This document shows positions 1 to 12,800 of a stretch of 64,000 nt of DNA, piece after piece (within the stretch, counting starts at the first letter, position 1; each line of letters starts with the position of its first letter). The position numbers and the translations under genes are program-made. The DNA lies in NCBI GenBank assembly GCA_004794785.1, contig SJOL01008723.1, positions 776,818 through 840,817 of the forward strand, given 5' to 3'. The notes beneath the pieces are model-generated. The model made no database searches and was not told the DNA's origin. It saw only the letters and a program-made list of their open reading frames with translations. The DNA comes from Opisthorchis felineus (taxonomy: Eukaryota > Platyhelminthes > Trematoda > Opisthorchiida > Opisthorchiidae).

Positions 1-3000
1 CAGTAGTCCGCTTGTATATCCCTTTGAGTGACATTGGGCTATTTCTGTACCGTACTTGACTTGTGCCTGTCATTTCGGTTTCAGAACACACAAGTTGTTG
101 CCTCCATCCGGTCTTCTCTTCTACGTCACCCGACCTGTGCCAATGTGTGCTTTGTGTGCCGTGTGGCTGCAATACTACCAATTTCCATATCTGCTCATTT
201 TAGAACCGGCGTGTGCCGTCACCACATCATTGTAAACGTCGAGTACCGCTGACTTCCTGACATCCACGCTACAGTTCAAAAGACAGCTTGAACTAAGAAA
301 AGTGAAGCTTAGTGAGAATCTCTCTACAAAATATGGGTGACAATTTTTGGAGCTTAAATCCATTCAGTTTGAAATTTAGGTGAGTTGTAACCATAGTGAC
401 CCTACCTTGGCCCTACACACTTTCTCCTTTAGTGTACATCTTCCAACTTGATTGTACATGAACATCACTAGTCGGTACTGTCTGGGCTGACAGTGTAATT
501 TGCAAGGTCAGTTGTCCAACAACCCCCCCCCGCCAGCAAGATAGTAAAGGAATGGAATTGTTGAATCATCGACTAGCATAAGGGATCTAAAACCCACACG
601 AACACAAGTGAAAAATCTAAGCGTGTTGTAAACAAGGCATCTTGAGCACTCTATCACTAGACCTTTAAAGCCTATGTAACTTTTGTCTTAGCCTAAAATC
701 GGATGACCACAGTTAACAGAGGCCTACTCCGGATTGAGCCGTAACTTTGTGGATCAATCAAATGAATAATGAAAGCTAAAATCGCCCATCAGCATCTCTC
801 TCGAGCGACCTGAACTGGTTGCCGACAGATATAGCTACCCGCAATCAAACAAGTTTTAACATCTTTCAGTATGGTTTATAGTAGGTAGTGGGCAGTTGCC
901 TAGTATCTTCACGCAGTAGACAACACAACATGTTCCCTCAATAATGGACTCAAAAAAAGCAATCCATCGTATAAGGGCATTGTTGACTTTAGGATAGGCC
1001 CAAATGGATGACGTGTTGTCTCACGTCTTCCTGTTATTCACCCTGACTCATGAAATTGTTGGGGAATGAGTTTTGGTGGCTGACGCGACTGCACCCTCTT
1101 CTATTCTGAAAACGGACCACTTGGTGAAGGGTTGTCATCGATTCGTTTTGTGCCAGGGCTTCTGCCCTTGAAGGACCATCAGCTGAACCAAAATTGGTAT
1201 GGGCTTTTTCTCCTGTAGCTGTTTTCAGGGGAAATGTCTCTAGGATTCGCTTCTAATTGATCTTTGTGAGTAGAAATATTTGTGCCCGCCAGGCGAGGGG
1301 CAAACTACACACTATTGTGCATTTTGACACTTATTTGTAGTAGGATCCGCAAAGTGGTAGAATCATCTGACGCGCAATCCTTGGGCTAAGGAATATAAGT
1401 AGCATTGCTAGAGGGAATCACTACTATAACCGACTAGACAAGTCACCGCGTTCCCAGAGGGTTGTGAAAAATGTAATAGGGAAATGTGCTGCTTTTGACT
1501 GAAAATAAGCCGTTTATCAACTGCAAAACATCTGCGGACCAGAAAGTATCGGACGGATAAGGTGTTGGCTAGGGAGCATAAAAACACACCGTTGGGAAAA
1601 TTGAGCTATCTAGAATTCAGAGGCTGTTACAACACGGGGAATCCAATGCGAAATTATGACTTCGTAGATCCGCAAACCGTCCGACTATGTGTGTGCCAGA
1701 GGCACCGTAATTTCCTGCATATTTCCTGGGAAAGCGGCACAGTTATGAGGGAGATGTGATACACATATTTTATCACTCCTGACTGGCTCTTAAGAGTCAG
1801 ATCCCGTTGAAATATCTGTGGTCAGGTGTCATGTGTTGAAGCGAATGAGGTATCCGTCGTTAAAGTAACATGCAGGAAACATTGGCTGCAATTCTTTCAT
1901 CTGGATCTCTGCTGTCGCGAAGTGCACAGTAACCGCGAAACCAGTCTAGTTTTGTGGACTTTGCTAATGACAAGTCTGGTGTTAAGGGCTAGGTCAGTTT
2001 TCAGGAGGAAGCCTCCATCATGCACCGGTGCTACCAGATTTCGGATGTCATGTGGCTATGACAGAGTTTTCACCAAAGACAATCCAAATGAAACATAGCC
2101 TGATTATCACCAGTTTAATGGTATGTAAAACGATAATCTGTGCTCTAGATTACCTGAAATTCAATAAAAAAATCATTATTCCAAATAGATGTTTTACGTT
2201 GCGCCTAGTAAGCTTAGGATAAGTGATTGGGTGTTGTTGTGCATTTGGAAGTATACCCATGGAATTCCTTGTAGAAGGACACTGGTTTCCCCGCTGGAGA
2301 AGGGGTTTCACTGTATTTTGTAGGGTGAGTACGTTGCCTGAGAAAAGATCGAATTTATGACGACCACAACCTTTTATTCAACAGACTCACCTCGGTTATC
2401 GGCAGCGCTGAGTCTTGCGAAAGCTGCTGTCTATGATACCTTAGCGGTGAAGTCGGTAATTTATCTCTGAAACTTTCGGGCAAATTAAGAGATGTCAACA
2501 AACAACTAACGGAAATCAAAAGTAGACCATTCAAATAGCTTTTCGATAAAGTCTTTCCGGTTTCTGTATTGGGTTTGAACGATAAATCTGTCATTTAAAT
2601 TTTACTTGACTGACAATGAATGCCTCTCTAGCTTCATCGCTCATATAAACTAACCATCACCCTTTTTCAGAAGGGCTTGGTAAACAATCGGTAGATTTTT
2701 ACTAAGCCCTTCTGAAACGATGACTTCTCAATCGGTTCCAAACTTTTTCCAATTGATTGAATAACCATCACCCTCTTTGAAAATTCGACAAATATTGTGG
2801 AGATTAACAGACAGGATGTGTTAGCAAATTTTTCCTCCACTGTTGTTGTTGAGTAGAAGGCTTCGTTAAGGGACACTGTCTGCTGTCTAGGTTCGCATAA
2901 CTTGGCAGCCTTCAAATAATCAGACTTCAACAAAACGGTGATCTCGTGATACGTATGTCGTCGTGTGACTACACCAGTTAAGGTGATTTATTCACTGATT

Positions 3001-6000
3001 AGGGCGGGACGAAGAAGCAAAACATTGTTTTTGCTACTGCTGCTGCACCTGACTTTTTTGATCCTTCTTTGATAACACATCTTAGCGCCTTCCCGATTGG
3101 CCTGATGTCCGCTAAGCTGCAGGGTAGCTGAGAGCTAGTAACTGTTAGCGGTGAACTGCTGCCTATAAGGACAATGAGAATGTGAATGATATACGACTCA
3201 CACTAAATTTATTTAAAGTTAGTAATCTGCCGCCGGATGGGTTTTCAATAAATACAACGGATTGCTTTGGAGTTCCCACATGACACACATTCTTGGTCCG
3301 TGTGATTCCTCTACCAATTTCGGGCCGGATAAACCTTTAAATATTGTTCTATACTTACACCGTTCCCATAAAAATAGCTTCAAGTTTATGTTGCAACTGT
3401 ATAGCGTGTGTGGTCACATAGTCAGCTGGTGAACTTCATATTCCGTTCTAGCTTTTAACGAACCACACGTCTTCATGTGACCTAAACTGTTTTATATCTT
3501 AGCGGCTTCATTATTTCCCGTGTTTCTGTCTGACGGGGAGTTACGAATGAGATACTAGCCTTCCCTCAATCGAAATCCGCCTAATTTATGGTAGTTGTCT
3601 CTGCTCTTATTTACTAATGTATATGTGAATAAAATATCTACCCATTTTACTAAAGTGGCCCAAAATATGTACTAATTGTGCATGTGTTCACTCATCACTT
3701 TTCACTAACAGGACCCCTGGAAGTACATATTATGGGTACGATCCACATCACTTTCTTTTGGCAGCCAACACAATTTTCCGAAATGTAGAACCACATCATA
3801 AGCACTCTTATCGGTGCATAGTCTTTTAAATAAATAAATGCTGGACTATATAAATATAACTTAGCTAAGCACTACGGGGATAGACTCAAGGGCAAACGTG
3901 ACTATCACAGATGGTTTAGGATATTCCCACCGGTAAGGGCAGAGAGGATAGTGGTTCATCGCTTAAAAGGTTTCGTGACCTCAGTGTTGAGAAAAACTGT
4001 ACGATGGTAACCATGTAGTACCACCAATTCACAAGCGCTTCGCACATTCATGCACTCGTAGAGACATCCGCTGAGATAGGGAATCGCAGACACAGAAATA
4101 GGTAGCTTTCCAGTATGTGGGTTATGAGTTGCCAGCGCAAAAACTTTGCGGTTGCCCAGGTTTGTAATAAGTGAGTGCTAATGTAGGTGCACGCCAAATA
4201 ACAAGACACTGCAATAAAGAGTCGAAGTTCGGCGATTCAAATGGCTGACTTAACCGCGGGATATCGACTTAATAGTTCTGATCGTTAGGCAGTAATTGAA
4301 ATGTGTTACGTTTCGTGGTGTCTCAAGTGGAAGTTGACCCAAGAGAAGAACGTTCGATATTTTGGCTCAATTCGTCGTTGCAAACTAACATCCATAGGGA
4401 CTTAGAAGCAACACTTTGAACTCTATGGAAAGATTTATTTGGATTTTTCTCCATCTTTGTCCTCATGATACCCTTGAGTGGGCGAAACGGCATGTTCTCC
4501 TCCACATGAAGAAGTCCAAATGGTATATTTGCAAGTTGTTTATTCGCCACATCCTTTACACAGTGCAACAAAATTCAACAAAATGCATGCAAGCAAAGAT
4601 GCCTAACAGGGAAACAACCATATGCTCATTTCACTACTTCGCTCGACACTCATTTTACAGGCCAAAAGAAATGGAAATATTCTGAAACCTTGCGGCAAGC
4701 ACTTATCCACCGTTGAGTGGAAGGCGACAATTAACAATATACAGCACAGTAACATAATTTCTTGTGACCTGTGGTGACCCGTCGGTTCTGAGATGCGCAC
4801 TCAGTTACGGCACAACTCGAAGGTCGCAATTTTTCCCTGAGATGGCTGATTGCTGCCCCTCCAGTGCATTCATTTATTTTTTCAGGCGCATGTGGTGCGC
4901 AACCCGACTTAACATTCTACACTTGCCAGGCTCTTTGGGAGTGTACTAACGAGAAGACAGGGACATCTGAAATAAATCGTCCATTTGCCTATCTTAACAT
5001 GAGGTTCTAAAACATTCGGAAGTGCTCCACCCAGGTTTCTCAAAATCCCTGGGAAGCAGCAAGTAGATCGCTCTTTCAACGTGTTGATTATGCGGAGTGG
5101 CTGACAGTGCAAACCGAAATTTGTGAAATGGTACAGTCAGTTTCTGTCCCTGCAACTTCTCAGCGGAGCACACTACATGAAATCGTGTCATACCGAATAG
5201 AACCCATTGTACCCCAAAAAGGCGTTATTCTTCTAATTTTGACCAGTCATGTGTGATAGAGGATAGAGAAGGTGAAATAGAAAAATTCAGATACCCAGTT
5301 GATATTTGCCGTTTGTGACACTGAGAATCTCGTTAAATCTCGCGTCATATTGACAAAAACTTGAATCCTCCTATTCCTTGAATATAAGGAAGTCCCGGCA
5401 ATTATCTAATGGAAGCGTGTTTTTTTCTGAAATGGGGAATAGTTTGCCGTCAAATTCTCCATTCAACTGACCCTCAAAGTCAATAATGGTCTAAAAGGAT
5501 TCACAAGCTGACGTTCCTTTTGTTTACGTCTCTTCACTAATTCTGATTCGAATTCGAGTTGACAGCTTGGATAATGCCACTTGTCTGACTCTGTTTCGGC
5601 TCTGTCGTGCAAGTTCACCATTCCAATAAAAGGACGAGCTGTAAAGAAGTTAGATAAAACCTAACAAAGCAAACACCATGCTGCGTATGCGTGAAATACA
5701 CTAGTAAACGCTTTCAAATGACCGATCTTTAAACTTTTCGGGTTATTTGACTGCTGTGACTTATTTTGCTAGAGTAAGAGTTACTGTGATGAACTTTATT
5801 CGACTTAACTATTAGGTCTGTGTATATGTGTATACGTATTTATGTACTTATGACATAATAACGTTGAAATCAGTGTACTAATAGCGGGTAAATAGTTAAA
5901 TCTCGTAGAATTAGTAGAACCCTTAGTGTAAAAGTTTCGGAAATCACATCATAGATGTACTGCCAATACAACAGTAAAGTTCAAATGTTACATTTCAATA

Positions 6001-9000
6001 TTTAGTCGTCCGTAGGAAAACTTATGTTATTGTTTCCTATTTGATTGTCAGGTGTGCTCATTTCCAGCTGCTGTTATTTCCAGATGGATAGTGAATCTGA
6101 AATCTAAACTCATTATCCACCAGAGCTTGAAGGTGAGCAAAACCGACACAATACGTGACCATAAGAAGGTAATCGGAATCGAAGCCTTCATGAAGATATC
6201 TCTTCTAGAGGATTAAAGTAGACTCGAACTACTAACTGAGATATAGAAGCTCATGATCAATCAAAATGATTGTGTTTCTTTCTTGTGTGTGCCGATAGTG
6301 ATTGTCTAAGATATAATTAATTTTCATGAAAATCTGGAAGCGCTGAAACGGATTCCACCACTTCGAAATTCCTAGAGGATCAAAATTGACGCGGACACTA
6401 AGTGTATTCGACGTACTCAATGCAGAAGTTCACCAGCATACATGGTATTTGCCCTGCAATTAGGCAAGAGATGCAATCAACTTATTCGACTGGTTGTGCA
6501 AACTGATGGCGTAACAAAATGAGTCAACAGTGATCATTAAGTTAGTTTACCTTCATAGACTACTACTGCATGCATATGAGGTCATTTCAAGATGAATTTA
6601 TACGAGGTAAACTCTAGTTTTTCAGCTTCATTGATCGCAAATGGCCCCTTTGCACAGTCTGTTTTAGTGTAAACAAAGCATGATACAGTAATTAATGATT
6701 GATCAGTTTTCATTGGTCCCAGGAGAAAAAACTGACTGGAGGATATACCGATTAATAAGGATGTTTTATGACTTCATTTTACCACACTGCATTGCTCAAT
6801 TTTCTGCAAGTAGTTGACAACAATGAAGAAAATGCGATGAAAATAGAACTGACCAACGCTTGGATATCGGTAAAAACGATCATCGACAGTATGACATCAG
6901 TGTTCAACACCGATACTTCACTGCCATACAACCATGATTTATTTGAAAGCTCTATTGTGAAGGAAAGAATAAAGATGGACGGGGAAGGGACTTAGTGCTA
7001 GCTTATTCCGAGGTGCCTACTCCTCCAGACTTTCATTCAGGCCATCTGGATAGAAACTGACAACAAGAATGCCACTGACATCGGTTGGCAGCCATATCTT
7101 GAAGCCTCTCCAACCAGGCGCATTAGGGATCACACGGTCCCCATCCTGGAAGACGAGTAGCGCCGACCGCACCCAAACGTTTCGTAATCTTCTTCATGCC
7201 CTCTGCCAGGTCAAGGGTTGGCCACCTCTCTGCTTCCGCCACTCTGAATTGGGTATGGAAAACTACACTCTCTTCGGCAAACAATGGTTAGGCTTACGCA
7301 ACACGTTCCAACCAACGCAGCTTCTGGTGCTGGTTGGTAAAAACGATACTGTTCCATCACACAGTTTAATTTTTCTTTTGGAGTGCAATGGGTTAAAACG
7401 CATTGTGAGAGAAAGGCCATCAGATCCCTTAGAAAATGGGTCCATGTTGTTGATACTAACCTGAAAATGGACTCCAGAAACCCAGCGGTAATATCAGTTC
7501 CAAATGAAAAAAACATCAGTTAATTCGTAAATATGAATAATACCTCAGACATCCACTTACATGAATATATACAGGGTATCCACGTAATAATAGACGGGAG
7601 ACAATGTCATACTTGGATGATTTTCTTTGATTTATTGCAACCAGACTAGGTTGTGTACAGCCTTAACAGGTTGCCATATCGACGTTCACTTTAGTTTTCC
7701 GCGTCTATCAGAGAGGTAGAGTGTGTTCCTGAGGTAGCACTTCAAACTTAGGTACATGGTCAACCGCCGTTCACACGCTGTTGCACATATCACCGGGTGT
7801 AACCCACAACTTTTGGGGATATTCATGCTACTTGATGGATCTTGGATCAAAATACCCTGAAAGTGATATAAATTTGGAATTTCAATTGGTGAATACCGCT
7901 GAATTCCGTTTCGAAAGCCAGGGTTTGGATTATTGTGTGAGAGATTTTCAGCCATCTGCCTGGTGCTGTCTTGAAAAACTGTATGCGCTTACTCTTTTAT
8001 CAATAAAAAGGGCGTGACAGCGACAATTTAATACTTATATGGTACCACTCAGTTGCAGCACACTTTTCAACAGAAACTGAGATTTTGTAAGACTCTTGCG
8101 GACAAGTAGGACAGCGACTAGCTAGTCCAATATCAGAAGAAGAGGAAGAGGCCCGCGGTGTTTACCAACTTGGCTTCATTTTAGGTACATCTTATCTTGG
8201 ACCGATTCAAGTTTCGAAACCCAAACTGCGTCATTTTTTCTACTTAGATGTTTCACAGGCTCCCACGACATCGTAATCCCTCTTCACATCACCACCACCA
8301 CCATCAACAATGGATCCGAGCTGTTTTAGAAAAAGTCTGCTAATTTAATTTCCACACTGTAATTCAGAAAGAGGGTATGAAGTTCGGAAATCCATAAAAA
8401 ATTAACCACATCCTTCTAAAGTCACCACTGGAATACAGCCCAGATAAACAATTCAAAACTACTCCACGAAACTGCGTAACATATAAAAAGGCAGTATGTT
8501 ACTATAGATGGAAATTTCCCAAGTGACCGTCATCAGCTTCGTTTTGCTTGATGCTCACTATGTAGGCATGATGCTCAGAGTTCGTGTAAACCTGAACTCC
8601 AGTCTGCGCATTCATTGCATTAATCACTCATGCACGTGGGGAATTGTTGAAAACCAGGGATCTGCACGGATTTCTCCTCTATTGTGATGGTCAACTGAAA
8701 GTGAAATGCAAAGGCGGTCGCAATGTTCATTTCGGCTGATATCATAGATATCGAGCAACGTCCTTAGTTAACGGCGTCATTGGATTGGTCAGAGTTCGCC
8801 AACAGCCTTCTAACAGTGTCATCTTCTTAGTTTAAGATTCTAGACCATTGTCATTTGCAGTGCTTCATGGCAAAATAATACTGCCAAGGACAGGAGGATT
8901 ACCTATCTTTCTGGCGATATTTTGTATAGGGGTGCGCTGTGTAACTTCAGTATGTGGACAGAAATTAACAGAGAGGAATGACCGCAACGTTTGAATTTAC

Positions 9001-9738
9001 AGTGTGTGAAAATAAATAATCCAGAGAGACGGTTCATCACGTGAGTACTTTCCGAAAGCTTCCTTTTTTGCTGCTTGTCCATTACCTACAAAAAAGCATT
9101 TGTTAGCAATGAGACTCGGTGGCAATATGAAGCCGAGAGAATGGATGACGAGGGAAAACTAATCTTGGTTCGCAAGCAGATTTCAAATTTATCTTCATCA
9201 AGACCACCACATTGGTTGCAATGACAGCAAGATGACTGCTTTTGTGGGATCCTTAATCTTATCCGTTGGTGTAGGAGTAACAAGTTAACCCTCGGATTCA
9301 TCGGGATTCCTTATGCGCCACTGTGCTAGTCACGATGCTAGTATGAATGTTCTGTGTTCTGTACTTGTGGATGCACAGACCACTGGAAGACGCCTTCATT
9401 CACACCTGACCAGTAGATCGATTTTTCACACGCCAGTTTGCTGACTCAACTGCATTGTTGTGTTGTAACTCTAGGACAAGCGATCACAGGCCAGTAGTAT
9501 TAACTCAGTCAGGATGCAAAACGCAAAGGTGTACACAAACCCTGTTACCGTGTGCAATTCGTTGCGAAGACACACAGACACGACAAATTCCATCTCCACT
9601 GGTGTTCAGTGCACTAGTCCATTGCAGGTGTGCACGCGTGAGTGTGTTGAATTCGCATTCGAATGATGCCACTCCGTGTTGGCAGACCTCAGGAGTAGCG
9701 TACTCGATTAAAAAAGATAGGCTCGAAAGAATACAGGG
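1..9738. other. Intergenic region upstream of the semaphorin gene
   Basis: No open reading frame here is long or protein-like enough to call, and none joins neighbours through phase-matched splice sites. The longest frames (for example 7069-7464 on + and 7211-7516 on -) overlap each other on opposite strands and match no family I recognise. The region is AT-rich, with short homopolymer runs (a C run near 526-533) and a hairpin at 2665-2717. The promoter and any untranslated first exon of the semaphorin gene probably lie in its last few kilobases, but I cannot point to a TATA box or initiator. Confidence 0.6.
2665..2717. repeat. Short inverted repeat (hairpin, 20-bp arms)
   Basis: TTTCAGAAGGGCTTGGTAAA at 2665-2684 is answered by TTTACTAAGCCCTTCTGAAA at 2698-2717. 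The arms pair over 20 bases with one mismatch around a 13-base loop. Nearby, TAACCATCACCCT occurs twice in direct orientation (near 2651 and 2761), so the area has a small duplication as well. It may be the footprint of a small foldback element. I see no target-site duplication that proves this. Confidence 0.75.
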
Positions 9739-9850
9739 ATGTTGCTACGTTTTATTGCTATAATAGCTGTTCTCCTTGGTTCTTACTGTCGAAGCGCGGT
9801 TAGTCAGTTGGACAGGAGCGTACCAAGCTATCGAATTGTTCACATAGATG
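9739..9850 (+). CDS. Semaphorin exon 1: start codon and signal peptide
   Basis: The exon encodes [20 protein letters not shown] followed by a short polar stretch ending HID. It is a classic signal peptide: a basic residue, a long hydrophobic core, then small residues before the likely cleavage. The start is the first ATG after an in-frame TAG at 9718-9720. The exon ends in phase 1 before a perfect GTAAGT donor at 9851. A 102-residue frame overlapping this place (9455-9763) is in another register and looks incidental. An acceptor-like AG lies three bases before the ATG, so an upstream noncoding exon is possible. Confidence 0.8.
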
Positions 9851-12800
9851 GTAAGTCCCGTCATCAATACATCTTAAACTGTTGAGATTTCTACTCGGTG
9901 GGAAATAAGTTGTCGCCTTAATTTCCATTCTGACTAGGCTATTTAATGTGAACTATCTGTTTCGACCTTTACTAGATACGTGGTTTTAGCGTAGAACTTA
10001 ATAGCCTCTGTAAAAAAGAATCGCTGAAATACAACGTTCGATGGAAACTTCTGTGTTAGTTGGTGATCACAACTATTAGTTTGTTATTATCAATGTAGTC
10101 ATTTCAGCGGGGTATGGAATTCTGCCGATGCGATGGATATTTACTTGAATGAGGAGAGTTTCTGCTGGCCAACTTGTAAACCGAACATTTTCGGCTACTC
10201 ACTGCTGATTGCCAAAAACGAAAAAGAATACGGTCTGTCTTTGCAACACTAGACACTTCTGGCACTTAATGTGTCAAACTCATTGTAAACATTCAATTGA
10301 TTCCTTTCAAATGTATGTTTTGATCATCGCTTCGCATGAAAACAACCAACCACAGTCACTTTTAGCCTCCTAAAGAGGACACAACTTAATTTTAGTACCG
10401 TTTTTCGGGGTATCTAACTGAGCAAAGTAACACCGAATCCGCCCCATCGTTCACAAGTAAAGCTTGGCTGTTGTTCAACAAAATCAACACATTTCGAAGG
10501 TCGACTAGTGTACATTGGCTCATGAAGCAATTGGTTTCATTCACAGTTTTCTTATAGGAAGTTATTGTGAAACGTGCTATGGTGGGGATGTGTGTGTGAA
10601 GTTCGAATAAAGCCATCATGATTTAGTAATATAACTGGAAAACAAAATTGCACGTTGAGCCTGCCCAAAAACGCACGTCTTGCGAAATTCAACCGAACGA
10701 TCGAAATTGTTTAGCAGGATTCCAGTTTTTGTATTCAACGTTACCATCCGTCCTCAGCCTGCTGAATCTGACTGCTATTCTGTGGTTTGAGAGAATAAGT
10801 GGCGTTAACTTATGCTTAATTTGGGATTAACTATCTACAGGTGTTTCTTTGGGGTCTTCTGTCGCTTCACCTACTGCTCTGCTCACGGAGAAACCATATT
10901 ACGTTTAAGTGCCCTAAGCAGGGTAGCACCATAATTAATGACTGACTCTATTAACGTCTGGCTCATTATATGGGTTAAATTAGAGATTCACCACTGGAGC
11001 TGACTTATTAAGGAAAGTTGTGGCGATTCAGTGTGGAACTCGAATGCACGTGTACGACGTGGGGGCAGAATCGGTGTTAGCTCGACCGGTAGAGCACTGG
11101 TACAGTAAACGGCCGGTAGTGTACGTGTCCCGTTCAAGACCTCTGTCCTTTAATTTTGCTGTTCTATTTAGGCTCATGTTAAAGACTGCATTTGATGTTT
11201 CTGAGCTTATTGCTAGGACATTACGGAGAAGCAAAACGTGTCTGTTTGTGGTTTTAACTATCCACTGGGATTGATAGAATTAGCCTGCAACAATATGAAT
11301 GATAATCACGTGGTTAGGTAAACCGAATTATCAGCATCTTTAACTTGTGATTCCTCACTCTACAGGCCATTTCGCATTGAAGCACAATGTTAGAAATATC
11401 TAGGTATTTATCCACCGTTCACGCCAAATGCATCCCAACATGAGCTAAAGCTCGTCTCCAATTGGTATTGATCCTGTCTACGTGCACAGAGTGAAGTCTC
11501 CGTTTCATACCGTAATTTTTCTGTGGACTTATCCCAAAACGTCATTTTAGAAACTGTCGAAAAAGATGCCGCCCTCGAGGAGACTGCTTTTGTGGTGGAA
11601 ACTTACTTATGTCACATTGGAAGTACCGACATATATTTAACGACGGTGCTCGCGTTCAGTGGCCAACCCCATGAATATTGTCCACAAACTATCCCTCAAC
11701 GTCGGCTGGCTCTCTTCGGCTCGAATAGACTAGACTTGACCGAGTGTTTGGTCTAGAGTAAGCAAGAAGCGCAGTTCGCCAGGCCATCCCATAGTTATAA
11801 CACGGATAGGACGTGGTCTAACTGGACATTTTTGAGCTTCCGAAAGTTGCAACTGTTTTGTTAGTATAGGCGGATACATCGGATTAAGGTTTCTGGTTAC
11901 TTGGTCCCTATGCAAGCTGAACTGGGCAGTGTGTGTGGCCGCGGTTATAAGGACTGCTGATCACTCCACAGGTTCTGAATGCCAAACTAATAGGGTGTGG
12001 AGAAGAAGAGAAGAGAATATTTAACAACCGGAGAATTCATTCTAGACAAGCCAGAATATTCCACCGCGTACTTACAACAGTGGTTTACAACACCTGCCGA
12101 CAAGAAAGTTTACATTATTCCGGCTAGGGAAATGTGGAATAAATTCCGCACCAGTGTTTCACTCACCCAGTAATCACTCTCATCAAAGTGAAATTTTTGT
12201 ATCTCCGTAGGGTTGAACACAGTAAAAGATATTACATTTTCATTTCTTAAATCGGAACTACAGGGAACAAGTGAGCGGATGTGAGAAGCATACTATGGTA
12301 CACTTCTCAGAACCGAAACAAAAAGTGAAGCATAATTGTGCATTACACAAAACCCGCATTTCATCTGCCTCTATGCCGTACAAGATTATCGTAAAATGCA
12401 TTTATGGCTACTAGAATGAACATTCATCAACCTACTTCTCTTTGGACGAGTTATGTTGCGTCACTGTTGCTGAGGGACGTTCATTTTCTTCTCTAGATTT
12501 GGTGAGTAATCCGGCGACTGGCAAAAAACACAAACGTTTCGGAAGCATTGAAGATGGTAGCGAATTCACACAGTTCGCTGTCCACTTTGAAAGGGACAGT
12601 ATATTTCTGGGATCCAAGTAAGTAGTAGTGAAAAGTTGGTCGTAATTCCTCCTATCGAAATGCAAACAACGGCAGAACTTAAAAGTGAAATCTTTTCAGA
12701 AGAAAGTATTTAAGAAAGCCCTAGTGGATAACTTTAAAGGCAGTGAGTCCGCGTAGTGGAAACGAATTTGCATTTTTATATCCCGACGATCTGGGATCAC

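Noticed and set aside
9455..9763. 102-codon frame overlapping the semaphorin start
   Set aside because: It is in a different register from the signal peptide, and its composition is not protein-like.
10108..10250. Open stretch after an acceptor-like CAG, reading [15 protein letters not shown]
   Set aside because: It needs phase 2, but exon 1 ends in phase 1. The later exons give a continuous Sema start without it.
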